Source of the DNA: an uncultured Alistipes sp.
GTDB taxonomy: Bacteria > Bacteroidota > Bacteroidia > Bacteroidales > Rikenellaceae
Assembly (NCBI GenBank): GCA_904502005.1
Contig: CAJGDC010000050.1
Coordinates: 1-13,780 of the forward strand
DNA length: 13,780 nucleotides
Direction of reading: 5' to 3'
A model generated the notes under the pieces. It was not told the DNA's origin. It saw only the letters and a program-made list of their open reading frames with translations, and made no database searches. The translations under genes and the position numbers were made by a program. Positions 1-6,238 of this stretch are shown one piece after another (the first letter of the stretch is position 1; each line of letters starts with the position of its first letter).

Positions 1-1
1 C

Positions 2-313
2 AGAAAAATTGGCAAACCGGCAACTATAAGACAGCTTGTTCCTCCATTTTTTGTTCTTGGATTGGTTTTTGGCTTGTTGTTTTCAAGTTTTTCAACAACG
101 CTCTTTTTTGCCTATATAATCACCTTGTTGCTATATGTGTTTGTGGGTGTGCTGATAGGCATAAAGATGGCAATCAAACACAAGAGAGTCGGCCTAATTT
201 TGTTTATGCCATACTCGTTTTTTGTAATCCATTGTGGTTATGGAATAGGTTACATAGTTGGCCTTTACAAAATCTTATTTAATAAATCTTTCAGTGTAGA
301 AACAAATAGATAA
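2..313 (+). CDS. C-terminal end of a membrane-associated family 2 glycosyltransferase (partial, start outside the window)
   Basis: The reading frame is open from base 2 to the TAA at 311-313 and gives about 103 residues with no visible beginning. It opens with RKIGKPATIRQLVPP, followed by a hydrophobic segment, a second long hydrophobic segment (FFAYIITLLLYVFVGVLIG) and a closing HCGYGIGYIVGLYK motif. From memory of the family, this arrangement (basic RK.GKP..RQL.P linker, paired membrane helices, then an H..YG.G...G motif) is the tail of ExoA-like GT2 glycosyltransferases, which add sugars to lipid-linked glycans on the cytoplasmic face of the inner membrane. The catalytic GT-A domain would lie upstream. 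A TTG at 62 could be read as a start, but the similarity extends upstream of it, so it is internal. The stretch is visibly AT-richer than the next genes. It ends five bases before the aminotransferase gene, which supports one operon. The sugar substrate cannot be told. Confidence 0.75.
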   Translation, partial: RKIGKPATIRQLVPPFFVLGLVFGLLFSSFSTTLFFAYIITLLLYVFVGVLIGIKMAIKHKRVGLILFMPYSFFVIHCGYGIGYIVGLYKILFNKSFSVETNR

Positions 314-318
314 TAGAT

Positions 319-1530
319 ATGAATTTGAAACTACGAAATATTCCATTTTCGCCGCCGGATATGAGTGAGGCGGAGGTTGCTGAGGTTGCTGAGGCGTTGC
401 GCTCAGGTTGGATTACAACGGGTCCACGAACAAAGGAGTTTGAGAGGATTATCGCACAGTATTGTCATACTGATAAGGCCGTGTGTCTTAATTCGGCAAC
501 GGCTTGTATGGAACTTATTCTGCGAGTGTTAGGTGTCGGTCCTGGTGACGAGGTTATCACTTGCGCATACACATATACGGCTACTGCAAGCGTTACTTGT
601 CATTGTGGCGCTAATGTGGTGATGGTAGACACCGCTCCAGGTTCGTTTGAGATGGACTACGACAAATTGGCTGACGCGATTACAGAACACACAAAGGTTA
701 TTATGCCTGTAGATTTGGGCGGTGTTGTGTGTGGCTATGAGAAGATTTATGCTGCGGTGGAGAGCAAGAAGCATCTCTTTAAGCCTGCTAACGATATTCA
801 GGCGGCCTTTGGACGAGTGGTTGTTCTTGCAGATGCTGCTCACGCTTTTGGTGCGCAGCGTGGCGGTAAGATGTGTGGCGAGATAGCTGATTTTACATCT
901 TTCTCGTTCCATGCCGTGAAGAATCTTACTACGGCAGAGGGTGGTGCACTAACTTGGCGACCAATAGCTGGAGTTGATGACGAGTGGTTGTACAAGCAGT
1001 TCCAGTTGCTCTCTTTGCACGGTCAGAATAAGGATGCGTTGGCAAAGACAAAGCTCGGTGCGTGGGAGTATGATATCATTGCTCCGAACTTTAAGTGTAA
1101 TATGACCGATATTATGGCAGGCATCGGTTTGGCGCAGTTTAAGCGTTACTCAGGTATGCTTGCTCGTCGCAAGGAGATTATTGAGAAGTATAATAAGGCT
1201 CTTGAGGGCTGTAATGTTCAGACGCTTGAGCATTATAGTGAGAACAGTGTCTCAAGTGGTCATCTCTATTTAGTTCGCCTGTTGGGCAGAGATGTAGAGT
1301 ATAGAAATAGGGTAATTGAGCAGATGGCCGAGCGTGGAATTGCCTGCAATGTCCACTACAAGCCACTGCCGATGATGACGGCATATAAGGCACTCGGTTT
1401 TGATATTGCAGACTATCCAAATGCGTATAACCAGTACGCAAATGAGATAACTCTTCCACTCCATACTCGCCTTACAGATGAGGATGTAGAGTATGTAATT
1501 AGTAATTTTGTAGAGATAATTGCACAATAG
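319..1530 (+). CDS. PLP-dependent sugar aminotransferase, DegT/DnrJ/EryC1/StrS family
   Basis: This 403-residue protein is a fold-type I PLP enzyme that would transfer an amino group, usually from glutamate, to a nucleotide-linked keto-sugar in the cytoplasm. Visible family marks are the N-terminal IPFSPPDMSEAEV and the SGWITTGPRTKEFE substrate loop (29-42), the SATACMELILR cofactor phosphate region (59-69), ADAAHAFGA with the ring-stacking Asp172 and His175, and SFHAVKNLTTAEGGAL with the Schiff-base lysine at Lys201. Between the LGGVVCGY strand and ADAAHA sits a longer linker (about 140-168, including ESKKHLFKPANDIQ) than in ArnB- or WecE-type enzymes. I recall this as a recurrent subfamily trait, not damage. 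The start ATG at 319 lies five bases after the preceding stop. The stop at 1528-1530 directly abuts the next ATG, so it is co-transcribed with a phosphoglycosyl transferase, as in PglE/PglC-type pathways for amino-sugar glycans. The exact sugar is unknown. Confidence 0.93.
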   Translation: MNLKLRNIPFSPPDMSEAEVAEVAEALRSGWITTGPRTKEFERIIAQYCHTDKAVCLNSATACMELILRVLGVGPGDEVITCAYTYTATASVTCHCGANVVMVDTAPGSFEMDYDKLADAITEHTKVIMPVDLGGVVCGYEKIYAAVESKKHLFKPANDIQAAFGRVVVLADAAHAFGAQRGGKMCGEIADFTSFSFHAVKNLTTAEGGALTWRPIAGVDDEWLYKQFQLLSLHGQNKDALAKTKLGAWEYDIIAPNFKCNMTDIMAGIGLAQFKRYSGMLARRKEIIEKYNKALEGCNVQTLEHYSENSVSSGHLYLVRLLGRDVEYRNRVIEQMAERGIACNVHYKPLPMMTAYKALGFDIADYPNAYNQYANEITLPLHTRLTDEDVEYVISNFVEIIAQ

Positions 1531-2124
1531 ATGCTTAAGAGGTTGTTTGATATCGTAGCAAGTGGTTGCGGATTGGTAATTCTCTCTCCGCTATTTATTA
1601 TACTTGCTATCTGGATAAAATTGGATTCAAAGGGCCCTGTCTTCTATAGACAAGTTCGTGTAGGTAGGGGCAATAGAGACTTTCGACTCTATAAGTTCCG
1701 CTCAATGAGAGTCGGTGCGGATAAGCAGGGTCTTATTACTGTTGGTGGTCACGATCCGCGCATTACTCGCTCTGGATACTTTATCCGTAAGTATAAACTT
1801 GATGAGTTTCCGCAACTGATAAATGTCTTTATTGGCGATATGAGTCTCGTTGGTCCTCGTCCTGAGGTGCGTAAGTATGTAGATATGTACACTCCAGAGC
1901 AGCTGCGAGTACTCTCTGTACGCCCAGGTATTACGGACTTGGCATCAATAAGATATCGTAACGAGAATGAGTTGTTAGAGCAAGCTGAAAATCCAGACGA
2001 GTACTATGAGCAGGTTATTATGCAGGATAAACTGCGTATTAACCTTGAATATGTTGAAAATCATTCGTTTTGGAACGATATCAAACTTATTTTTATGACC
2101 TTCTGGGAGATTGTCGCTAAATGA
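1531..2124 (+). CDS. Monotopic phosphoglycosyl transferase (bacterial sugar transferase, PglC-like)
   Basis: The 197-residue protein corresponds to the minimal catalytic unit of the bacterial sugar transferase family (PF02397). These enzymes move a sugar 1-phosphate from a UDP-sugar onto undecaprenyl phosphate and so start a surface glycan repeat unit. It shows an N-terminal hydrophobic segment (about 10-30) carrying the Ser-Pro pair (19-20) that makes the re-entrant helix in PglC. After it come PVFYRQVRVG (36-45), LYKFRSMR (53-60), the catalytic Asp-Glu dyad at 91-92 in KLDEFPQL, and GDMSLVGPRPE (102-112). VRPGITDLASIRYR follows. There is no large N-terminal membrane domain as in WcaJ/WbaP, so it belongs to the small class. 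It starts immediately after the aminotransferase stop and its TGA overlaps the ATG of the next gene. The adjacent aminotransferase suggests, but does not prove, that an amino- or acetamido-sugar is the first sugar. Confidence 0.94.
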   Translation: MLKRLFDIVASGCGLVILSPLFIILAIWIKLDSKGPVFYRQVRVGRGNRDFRLYKFRSMRVGADKQGLITVGGHDPRITRSGYFIRKYKLDEFPQLINVFIGDMSLVGPRPEVRKYVDMYTPEQLRVLSVRPGITDLASIRYRNENELLEQAENPDEYYEQVIMQDKLRINLEYVENHSFWNDIKLIFMTFWEIVAK

Positions 2125-3206
2125 GTCAAGATGTAAATAAAATATTATTCTATTTCGTAAAGGCGGGGTTGTTTGGTAATAAAGAACCACTGACCGATGA
2201 CTTATTGATGCGGATTAACTGGCAACACCTCTATGATGTGGCAAAGGCGCAGGGTGTGCTGGCTATTGTTTTTGATGGAATAAAGCGAGTGATGGTTGAG
2301 CGGGGTGATAATTCCTTGGGAATGCCGCGCTCGCTAAAGATGAGATGGCTCTCAGTTGTTGATTCTATTGAAAAGAAGAATACATCCCAGCGCATGGCTG
2401 TAGAGTATATTGCTACGGCATGTGAAAAGTGTGATCTTCATGTGATGACATTCAAGGGTTTATCGCTTGCTAGGTTTTATCCGGAGCCGCTGCATCGTGA
2501 GTGTGGAGATATTGATCTCTATGCCTTAGGCGGTAGGCACAAGGATTTAAATAGGCTGATAACTGATTTAGGGGGTACTATAATCCACTCTTCGGCAAAG
2601 CATTCAGAGATTAAACTGCGTAGCGTGATGATAGAGAGTCATAACTACTTTGTCTATCGTTATCTCTCAAAGCGGGCAAAAACAGTAAATTCGCGACTTG
2701 TTGATTGCATAAGCAGCATTGAACCTTATGGTGAACATAACTCTCTGTACTATCCTAATAGTGAGTTTGATACGCTCTTTGTTATCTATCACGCAGCAAA
2801 CCACTTTAAGTTCGAGGGTATCTCGCTACGACATATTATAGATTGGTGTTATATCGTTCAGCGTGCGGGATGTGATCTCTCGCAACTCACTGAGTATGGC
2901 TTAGAGAGATTCTCTGCTGTGCTTTGTCGCATTGGTAAGCACTCTTTGGGCTTTGATCTGCCAGAGCATCTCTGCCGTTGCGATGATAAGACTTACAACC
3001 GTGTGCTTAGCGATATTATCGGCTCTAATGTGGGTAAGGATGATGAAAAGGTCTCATCTTTTACAGTATTGCGACGAAAGACAGTAAGATTCTTCTCGCG
3101 CCATTGGGCGTATAGCCTTGTTGGTGACTCATTCTTTGGTGGTGTAATGAATAGCGTTATTGCCCATATTGCAGAGCCGATGGCTATCTTTAGGGGCAAT
3201 AAGTAG
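2121..3206 (+). CDS. Uncharacterised nucleotidyltransferase-fold protein, PF14907 (NTP_transf_5) type
   Basis: The 361-residue protein carries the marks I associate with the NTP_transf_5 family: a Lys-Gly pair (112-113) in TFKGLSLARFYPEPLHRECG, then GDIDLY (129-134) whose Asp130 and Asp132 would be metal ligands of a nucleotidyltransferase-like active site. A downstream block follows with HAANHFKFEGISLRHIIDW (224-242). The nucleotides or acceptors used by this family are not established to my knowledge. Members are often found in polysaccharide and secondary-metabolite clusters, and this placement fits. The ATG overlaps the TGA of the phosphoglycosyl transferase (ATGA, 2121-2124), which points to translational coupling. 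The stop TAG (3204-3206) is separated by one base from the stop of the convergent queG, so there is no room for a terminator between them. No membrane segment or signal peptide is visible. Function remains open. Confidence 0.85.
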   Translation: MSQDVNKILFYFVKAGLFGNKEPLTDDLLMRINWQHLYDVAKAQGVLAIVFDGIKRVMVERGDNSLGMPRSLKMRWLSVVDSIEKKNTSQRMAVEYIATACEKCDLHVMTFKGLSLARFYPEPLHRECGDIDLYALGGRHKDLNRLITDLGGTIIHSSAKHSEIKLRSVMIESHNYFVYRYLSKRAKTVNSRLVDCISSIEPYGEHNSLYYPNSEFDTLFVIYHAANHFKFEGISLRHIIDWCYIVQRAGCDLSQLTEYGLERFSAVLCRIGKHSLGFDLPEHLCRCDDKTYNRVLSDIIGSNVGKDDEKVSSFTVLRRKTVRFFSRHWAYSLVGDSFFGGVMNSVIAHIAEPMAIFRGNK

Positions 3207-3207
3207 A

Positions 3208-4098
3208 CTAATCAATATTCTCCCTTATCCGCTGTGGTGTTGTGCGGCTGAGGGGTGAGGTAGCGAAGTGGAGTGTAAACTCTGCTTCGCTCATTTTTTG
3301 CCAATCTATCTCAAGTGGGTTGATTATTGGCGCAAAGTGTGGGTTGGTGGCAAGAGGAGCTTTGGTGTTATATGGGCAGCAGCTTTGGCACTCGTCACAG
3401 CCAAATATCCAGCCGTGTAGAGGGGTGGAGTTGTCGTGTCGTTTTTCAATAGTCGCACGCGATATGCATTGGCGTGTATCTATATGTCTGTCGTGGATGG
3501 CGTGGTTTGGGCATGCATCTATGCAGCGACGGCACTCTCCGCAGCCAATGCCGACGTATGGCGTGTCGTAGTTGTCGCACTCCTCAGTCAAAACAGCCAC
3601 TCCCAAAAGTACGAATGTGCCGAATTGAGGCGTTACAAGTAGCGACTGGCGACCTATCCAACCTAGTCCTGCCTCTACAGCATAGCGTTTCTCGAAAATG
3701 GGCGCGGAGTCTGTAAAGCAACGACCTGATAGTGTTGGAGAACTCTGCTTGAGTGCTGCGCATAATTGGTGCAACATCTCTTTTATGGTTATGTGATAGT
3801 CGGTTGTGGTGGCGTATGAGGCAATTTTTTTGTTGCATGATGCTGGATACCCCATTGAATACTCGTTCTTGTAACCAACGCCGCAGACAACTATACTCTT
3901 TGCCCCTTCGACTAATTGGGTGGCGTCGGCACGCTTGTCTATATTGCGCTCCAAATATGTTAATCCTTCACCATAACCATTTGACAACCAATGCTCTAAA
4001 AAGGCTCTGTCGGCACTGAAATTTTGAGGTCTGGCAACACCGCAAAGGTCAAATCCGAGGCTGGCGGCAGTGGATTTTATGTGTGTTAGTTTTAGCAT
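3208..4098 (-). CDS. queG: Epoxyqueuosine reductase QueG
   Basis: QueG is the cobalamin- and iron-sulfur-dependent enzyme that reduces epoxyqueuosine to queuosine in tRNA wobble position 34. The 296-residue product shows the N-terminal SLGFDLCGVA block (13-22), CFTDSAPIFEKRYA (127-140) with the expected catalytic acid Asp130, and AGLGWIGRQSLLVTPQFGTF (143-162), which belongs to the corrinoid-binding region. Eight cysteines suit two [4Fe-4S] clusters: 186, 189, 192 and 196 in CGECRRCIDACP, 211 in QCISRATIE, and 234, 237 and 241 in GCDECQSCCPYN. Cys240 is an extra one. The usual CISYLTIE motif reads CISRATIE here. There is no HEAT-repeat extension, as in short Bacteroidota QueG. The ATG at 4098 faces the CoA ligase gene across 134 bases. 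The gene is convergent with the glycan operon, ending one base from it, and has no functional link to either neighbour. Confidence 0.95.
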   Translation of the reverse strand: MLKLTHIKSTAASLGFDLCGVARPQNFSADRAFLEHWLSNGYGEGLTYLERNIDKRADATQLVEGAKSIVVCGVGYKNEYSMGYPASCNKKIASYATTTDYHITIKEMLHQLCAALKQSSPTLSGRCFTDSAPIFEKRYAVEAGLGWIGRQSLLVTPQFGTFVLLGVAVLTEECDNYDTPYVGIGCGECRRCIDACPNHAIHDRHIDTRQCISRATIEKRHDNSTPLHGWIFGCDECQSCCPYNTKAPLATNPHFAPIINPLEIDWQKMSEAEFTLHFATSPLSRTTPQRIRENID

Positions 4099-4115
4099 AT
4101 GCGCAATAATTTTGT

Positions 4116-4123
4116 CAAAAATA
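4116..4123 (-). promoter_or_regulatory. Candidate -7 box for queG
   Basis: Read on the - strand, these bases are TATTTTTG, a perfect match to the Bacteroidota -7 consensus TAnnTTTG, 17 bases before the queG ATG. No convincing -33 TTTG or TTG lies 19-21 bases upstream. In this AT-rich gap such an octamer could also occur by chance. Confidence 0.35.
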
Positions 4124-4145
4124 GTATTTTTTAATGAAAAAACCT

Positions 4146-4153
4146 TATTTTTG
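4146..4153 (+). promoter_or_regulatory. Candidate -7 box for the CoA ligase gene
   Basis: TATTTTTG matches the Bacteroidota -7 consensus TAnnTTTG. It lies 79 bases before the ligase ATG, which would give a 5' leader of roughly 70 bases containing the palindrome at 4176-4192. A -33 element at the usual spacing is not evident; the nearest TTTG (4111-4114) is 31 bases away. Confidence 0.4.
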
Positions 4154-4175
4154 CAAAGAATAGAACGGAGGTTTT

Positions 4176-4192
4176 TTATTGATAATCAATAA
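4176..4192. promoter_or_regulatory. Perfect operator-like palindrome upstream of the CoA ligase gene
   Basis: TTATTGAT-A-ATCAATAA is a perfect inverted repeat with 8-base arms around one central base, located 40 bases before the ligase ATG and downstream of the candidate -7 box. Its size and symmetry resemble a site for a dimeric repressor, for example of the TetR family that often controls fatty acid genes. No such regulator is encoded in the window, so the binding protein is unknown. Confidence 0.45.
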
Positions 4193-4232
4193 GATAGCCG
4201 TCTTAAGTAAGTGAAAATTAAATATTTAGGAA

Positions 4233-5873
4233 ATGAAATTAACGACTTTGTACGAGGTTTTGCAGAATAGCTTGAAGAAGTTTTCTACTCGTACGGCCTT
4301 TTCTTTATGGCGTGGAGCTGGTGTAACCTACAGTGAGGTTGGAGAACGTGTGAAGCAGATTCAGGATATGTTGGTTGACGCTGATATTCATCCTGGTGAT
4401 CGTGTTGCAATTTTGAGTAGTAGTGTGCCGAATTGGGGTATAGCTTACTTTGCTATCACTTCGGCAGGATATGTTGTGGTGCCTATCATGCCGGACTTTA
4501 CTTCGGAGGATATTGACCGTATTGTTGAGCACTCTGAGACCAAGGCTCTCTTTGTCTCTGACCGCTTGTTCTCAAAGCTCTCTAAGAAGACCGCCGACAA
4601 GTTGCACATTGTTGTGCGTACAAAGAATCTGGGTATCATCTCTCAGAATGTCAAGGATGGTAAGGGTGAGATGCGAATGCCAAAGCCTGAGGATTTGGCT
4701 GCTATTATCTACACCTCTGGTACTACATCGCAGCCTAAGGGTGTTATGCTTACCCACTACAATCTCTGCTCGCAGCTTTGGATGATTGATAAGTTGTTTA
4801 TGGTCTATGAGACAGATATCTTCCTCTCAGTGTTGCCTCTTGCACACACTTATGAGTGTACTATCGGTCTTATTCTGGCCTTCTACCATGGTAGCCATGT
4901 TGTCTATCTTGATAAGGCTCCGACCGTCTCAACACTTCTTCCGGCACTTAAGGAGGTTCGTCCGACAATTATGCTCACTGTGCCACTTATTATTGAGAAG
5001 ATTTATCGCGGTGCAGTGCTTAAGAAGTTTACCTCTAACGCATTTATGCGTACACTCTATGGCGTAGGATTTATTCGCCGCTTCTTGCATCGTATGGCTG
5101 GTAAGACCCTTACTAAGACCTTCGGTGGTCGTGTGCGATTCTTCGGTATCGGTGGTGCTAAACTCGATTCAACAGTTGAGCAGTTCCTTCTGGAGGCTAA
5201 GTTTATCTACGACATTGGCTATGGACTTACTGAGACCGCGCCACTGCTTGCAGGTGCTGTTGATGGTATGCTCCGTCTCGGCTCTACAGGCCCGCTGCTT
5301 CAGGGCGTTGAGGGAAGAATTGAGAATCCAAATGAGGAGGGTATTGGCGAGCTTGTTGTCAAGAGCCCAAGCCAGATGGTCGGCTATTATAAGAATGAGG
5401 AGGCTACTCGCGCAGTCTTTACCGAGGATGGCTGGTTCCGCACCGGTGACCTCGCTTGCTTCGATAAGGATGGCTGGCTATATATAAAGGGCCGATTGAA
5501 GAATATGATTCTTGGCCCAAGCGGTGAGAATATCTACCCAGAGGATATTGAGAGCGTGCTAAACCAGCATGTCTTTATCAATGAGTCTCTTGTTACTGAG
5601 CATGATGGTCACCTTGTAGCGCTCGTGAATTTCGATAAGGAGGCTATCAAGGCTCGCTATGAGGAACTTGTGGAGGACTGGGAAGAGAAGAAAGAGGAGT
5701 GGGGTAAAATCCGCGATGAGATTATGGAGGATATCAAGCAGTGGATTAACTCTAAGGTAAACCGTAACTCACGTATCACCGAGGTGGTAGAAGAGGAGGA
5801 TGAGTTTGTAAAGACTCCGTCAAAGAAGATTCGTCGTTTCTTGTACGACGGGCGAGGCAAGAAGAAAGAGTAA
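4233..5873 (+). CDS. AMP-binding long-chain fatty acid CoA ligase (FadD-like)
   Basis: This 546-residue adenylate-forming enzyme would activate a fatty acid with ATP and join it to CoA. All core motifs are present: the phosphate loop YTSGTTSQPKG (160-170), LPLAHTYE (201-208), YGLTETAP (330-337), WFRTGDL (401-407) and GRLKNMILGPSGENIYPEDIE (420-440). Near the C-terminus is KTPSKKIRRF (527-536), with the adenylation lysine at 531 or 532. The 546-residue length and the LPLAHTYE and IKGRLKN signatures fit the fatty acid CoA ligase branch rather than acetyl-CoA synthetase. A charged, Glu-rich helix (about 478-505) sits in the C-terminal domain before the final lysine motif. It is a single gene with its own upstream region, divergent from queG, and its stop codon touches a nested palindrome that includes a terminator. 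There is no signal peptide. Chain-length preference cannot be read from the sequence. Confidence 0.92.
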   Translation: MKLTTLYEVLQNSLKKFSTRTAFSLWRGAGVTYSEVGERVKQIQDMLVDADIHPGDRVAILSSSVPNWGIAYFAITSAGYVVVPIMPDFTSEDIDRIVEHSETKALFVSDRLFSKLSKKTADKLHIVVRTKNLGIISQNVKDGKGEMRMPKPEDLAAIIYTSGTTSQPKGVMLTHYNLCSQLWMIDKLFMVYETDIFLSVLPLAHTYECTIGLILAFYHGSHVVYLDKAPTVSTLLPALKEVRPTIMLTVPLIIEKIYRGAVLKKFTSNAFMRTLYGVGFIRRFLHRMAGKTLTKTFGGRVRFFGIGGAKLDSTVEQFLLEAKFIYDIGYGLTETAPLLAGAVDGMLRLGSTGPLLQGVEGRIENPNEEGIGELVVKSPSQMVGYYKNEEATRAVFTEDGWFRTGDLACFDKDGWLYIKGRLKNMILGPSGENIYPEDIESVLNQHVFINESLVTEHDGHLVALVNFDKEAIKARYEELVEDWEEKKEEWGKIRDEIMEDIKQWINSKVNRNSRITEVVEEEDEFVKTPSKKIRRFLYDGRGKKKE

Positions 5874-6000
5874 TTTTGTCGTTAAAGCGTGTCACCTACG
5901 GCACATCCCTTAAATATCAGTGGCGGCTGTACGTTTTAGTACTATCCGCCACTGATTTTTTTCACGATGCACCGCATCTGACACGCTTTAATGACAAAAT
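5873..6000. repeat. 128-base nested palindrome in the convergent intergenic region
   Basis: The outer arms 5873-5894 and 5979-6000 are 22 bases each and complementary at 21 positions; the one difference leaves a G-U pair in + strand RNA. Pairing continues imperfectly inward (5895-5907 with 5966-5978, 8 of 13 matching). A separate inner stem (5916-5926 with 5946-5956, 11 of 11) forms the terminator listed next. The left arm begins on the last base of the CoA ligase stop codon. A simple terminator needs only the inner stem, so the outer arms suggest a palindromic repeat element or MITE-like insert. No target-site duplication is visible. Confidence 0.75.
5916..5962 (+). terminator. Intrinsic terminator of the CoA ligase gene
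   Basis: The 11-base perfect arms ATCAGTGGCGG and CCGCCACTGAT enclose a 19-base loop and are followed by a run of seven T (5956-5962). This is a strong rho-independent terminator on the + strand, 42 bases after the ligase stop. In the opposite direction there is no comparable T-run. Confidence 0.85.
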
Positions 6001-6040
6001 GGCTGTTGGCTATTAGCCGTTAGCTGTTAGCCGTTTAGCG
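6001..6040. repeat. Degenerate heptanucleotide tandem repeat (TAGCYGT)
   Basis: Three consecutive heptamers, TAGCCGT (6014-6020), TAGCTGT (6021-6027) and TAGCCGT (6028-6034), follow two degenerate copies (GGCTGT, TGGCTAT) starting at 6001, directly against the outer arm of the 128-base palindrome. The word GGCTATTAGC at 6008-6017 recurs at 6264-6273, and its core ATAGCC appears in a hairpin at 6162-6167. These links suggest that the parts of this gap share ancestry. No function is known. Confidence 0.6.
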
Positions 6041-6042
6041 GT

Positions 6043-6057
6043 ACAGACTTTGTCTGT
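6043..6057. other. Small perfect hairpin
   Basis: ACAGAC and GTCTGT form a perfect 6-bp stem around a TTT loop. It is one of a row of short hairpins in the gap between the CoA ligase gene and the GH97 gene. There is no T-run after it, so it is not a terminator. Confidence 0.45.
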
Positions 6058-6101
6058 GTGTTTATTCGGATTGAGGTTGCCCATCGCAGATGGTACGAGA
6101 G

Positions 6102-6155
6102 AAAAGAGAGATTGTTTGCCAAGTTTACTTGAGCAAAAGCATATCTCTCTTTTTT
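6102..6155. terminator. Terminator-like hairpin with A/T-rich flanks
   Basis: The arms 6102-6112 (AAAAGAGAGAT) and 6143-6153 are perfectly complementary over 11 bases and end in a six-T run (6150-6155) on the + strand. Inside them a second stem pairs TTTGC with GCAAA and CAAG with CTTG around TTTA. On the - strand the stem is followed by a shorter T-run, so it could also stop GH97 transcripts. It lies more than 200 bases from either stop codon and another terminator already serves the ligase gene, so its job is uncertain. Confidence 0.6.
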
Positions 6156-6161
6156 ATCGTA

Positions 6162-6218
6162 ATAGCCGCAAGGCTATCCTAAATCCGCATCAGCACGGAA
6201 GCAAAACGACAGTTTTGC
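6162..6218. other. Pair of short perfect hairpins, one with a GCAA tetraloop
   Basis: ATAGCC-GCAA-GGCTAT (6162-6177) is a perfect 6-bp stem capped by a GNRA-type tetraloop, a loop that is especially stable in RNA. GCAAAAC-GACA-GTTTTGC (6201-6218) is a perfect 7-bp stem with a four-base loop. Neither is followed by a proper T-run. Such closely spaced stems fit a structured RNA or decayed repeat material better than plain spacer. Confidence 0.5.
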
Positions 6219-6238
6219 CGAAAGTCTTTTGGGTCCAT

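Noticed and set aside
62..313. A separate 83-residue membrane protein starting at TTG 62
   Set aside because: The frame stays open to the window edge, and the preceding residues (RKIGKPATIRQLVPP) fit the same glycosyltransferase tail, so this is a partial gene.
529..912. 127-codon - strand frame inside the aminotransferase gene
   Set aside because: It is a mirror of a well-supported gene, with no start signal and no family features.
4233..5873. Reading the AMP-binding protein as a nonribosomal peptide adenylation enzyme or acetyl-CoA synthetase
   Set aside because: It is a stand-alone protein of 546 residues with fatty acid CoA ligase motif wording and no carrier domain or synthetase neighbours.
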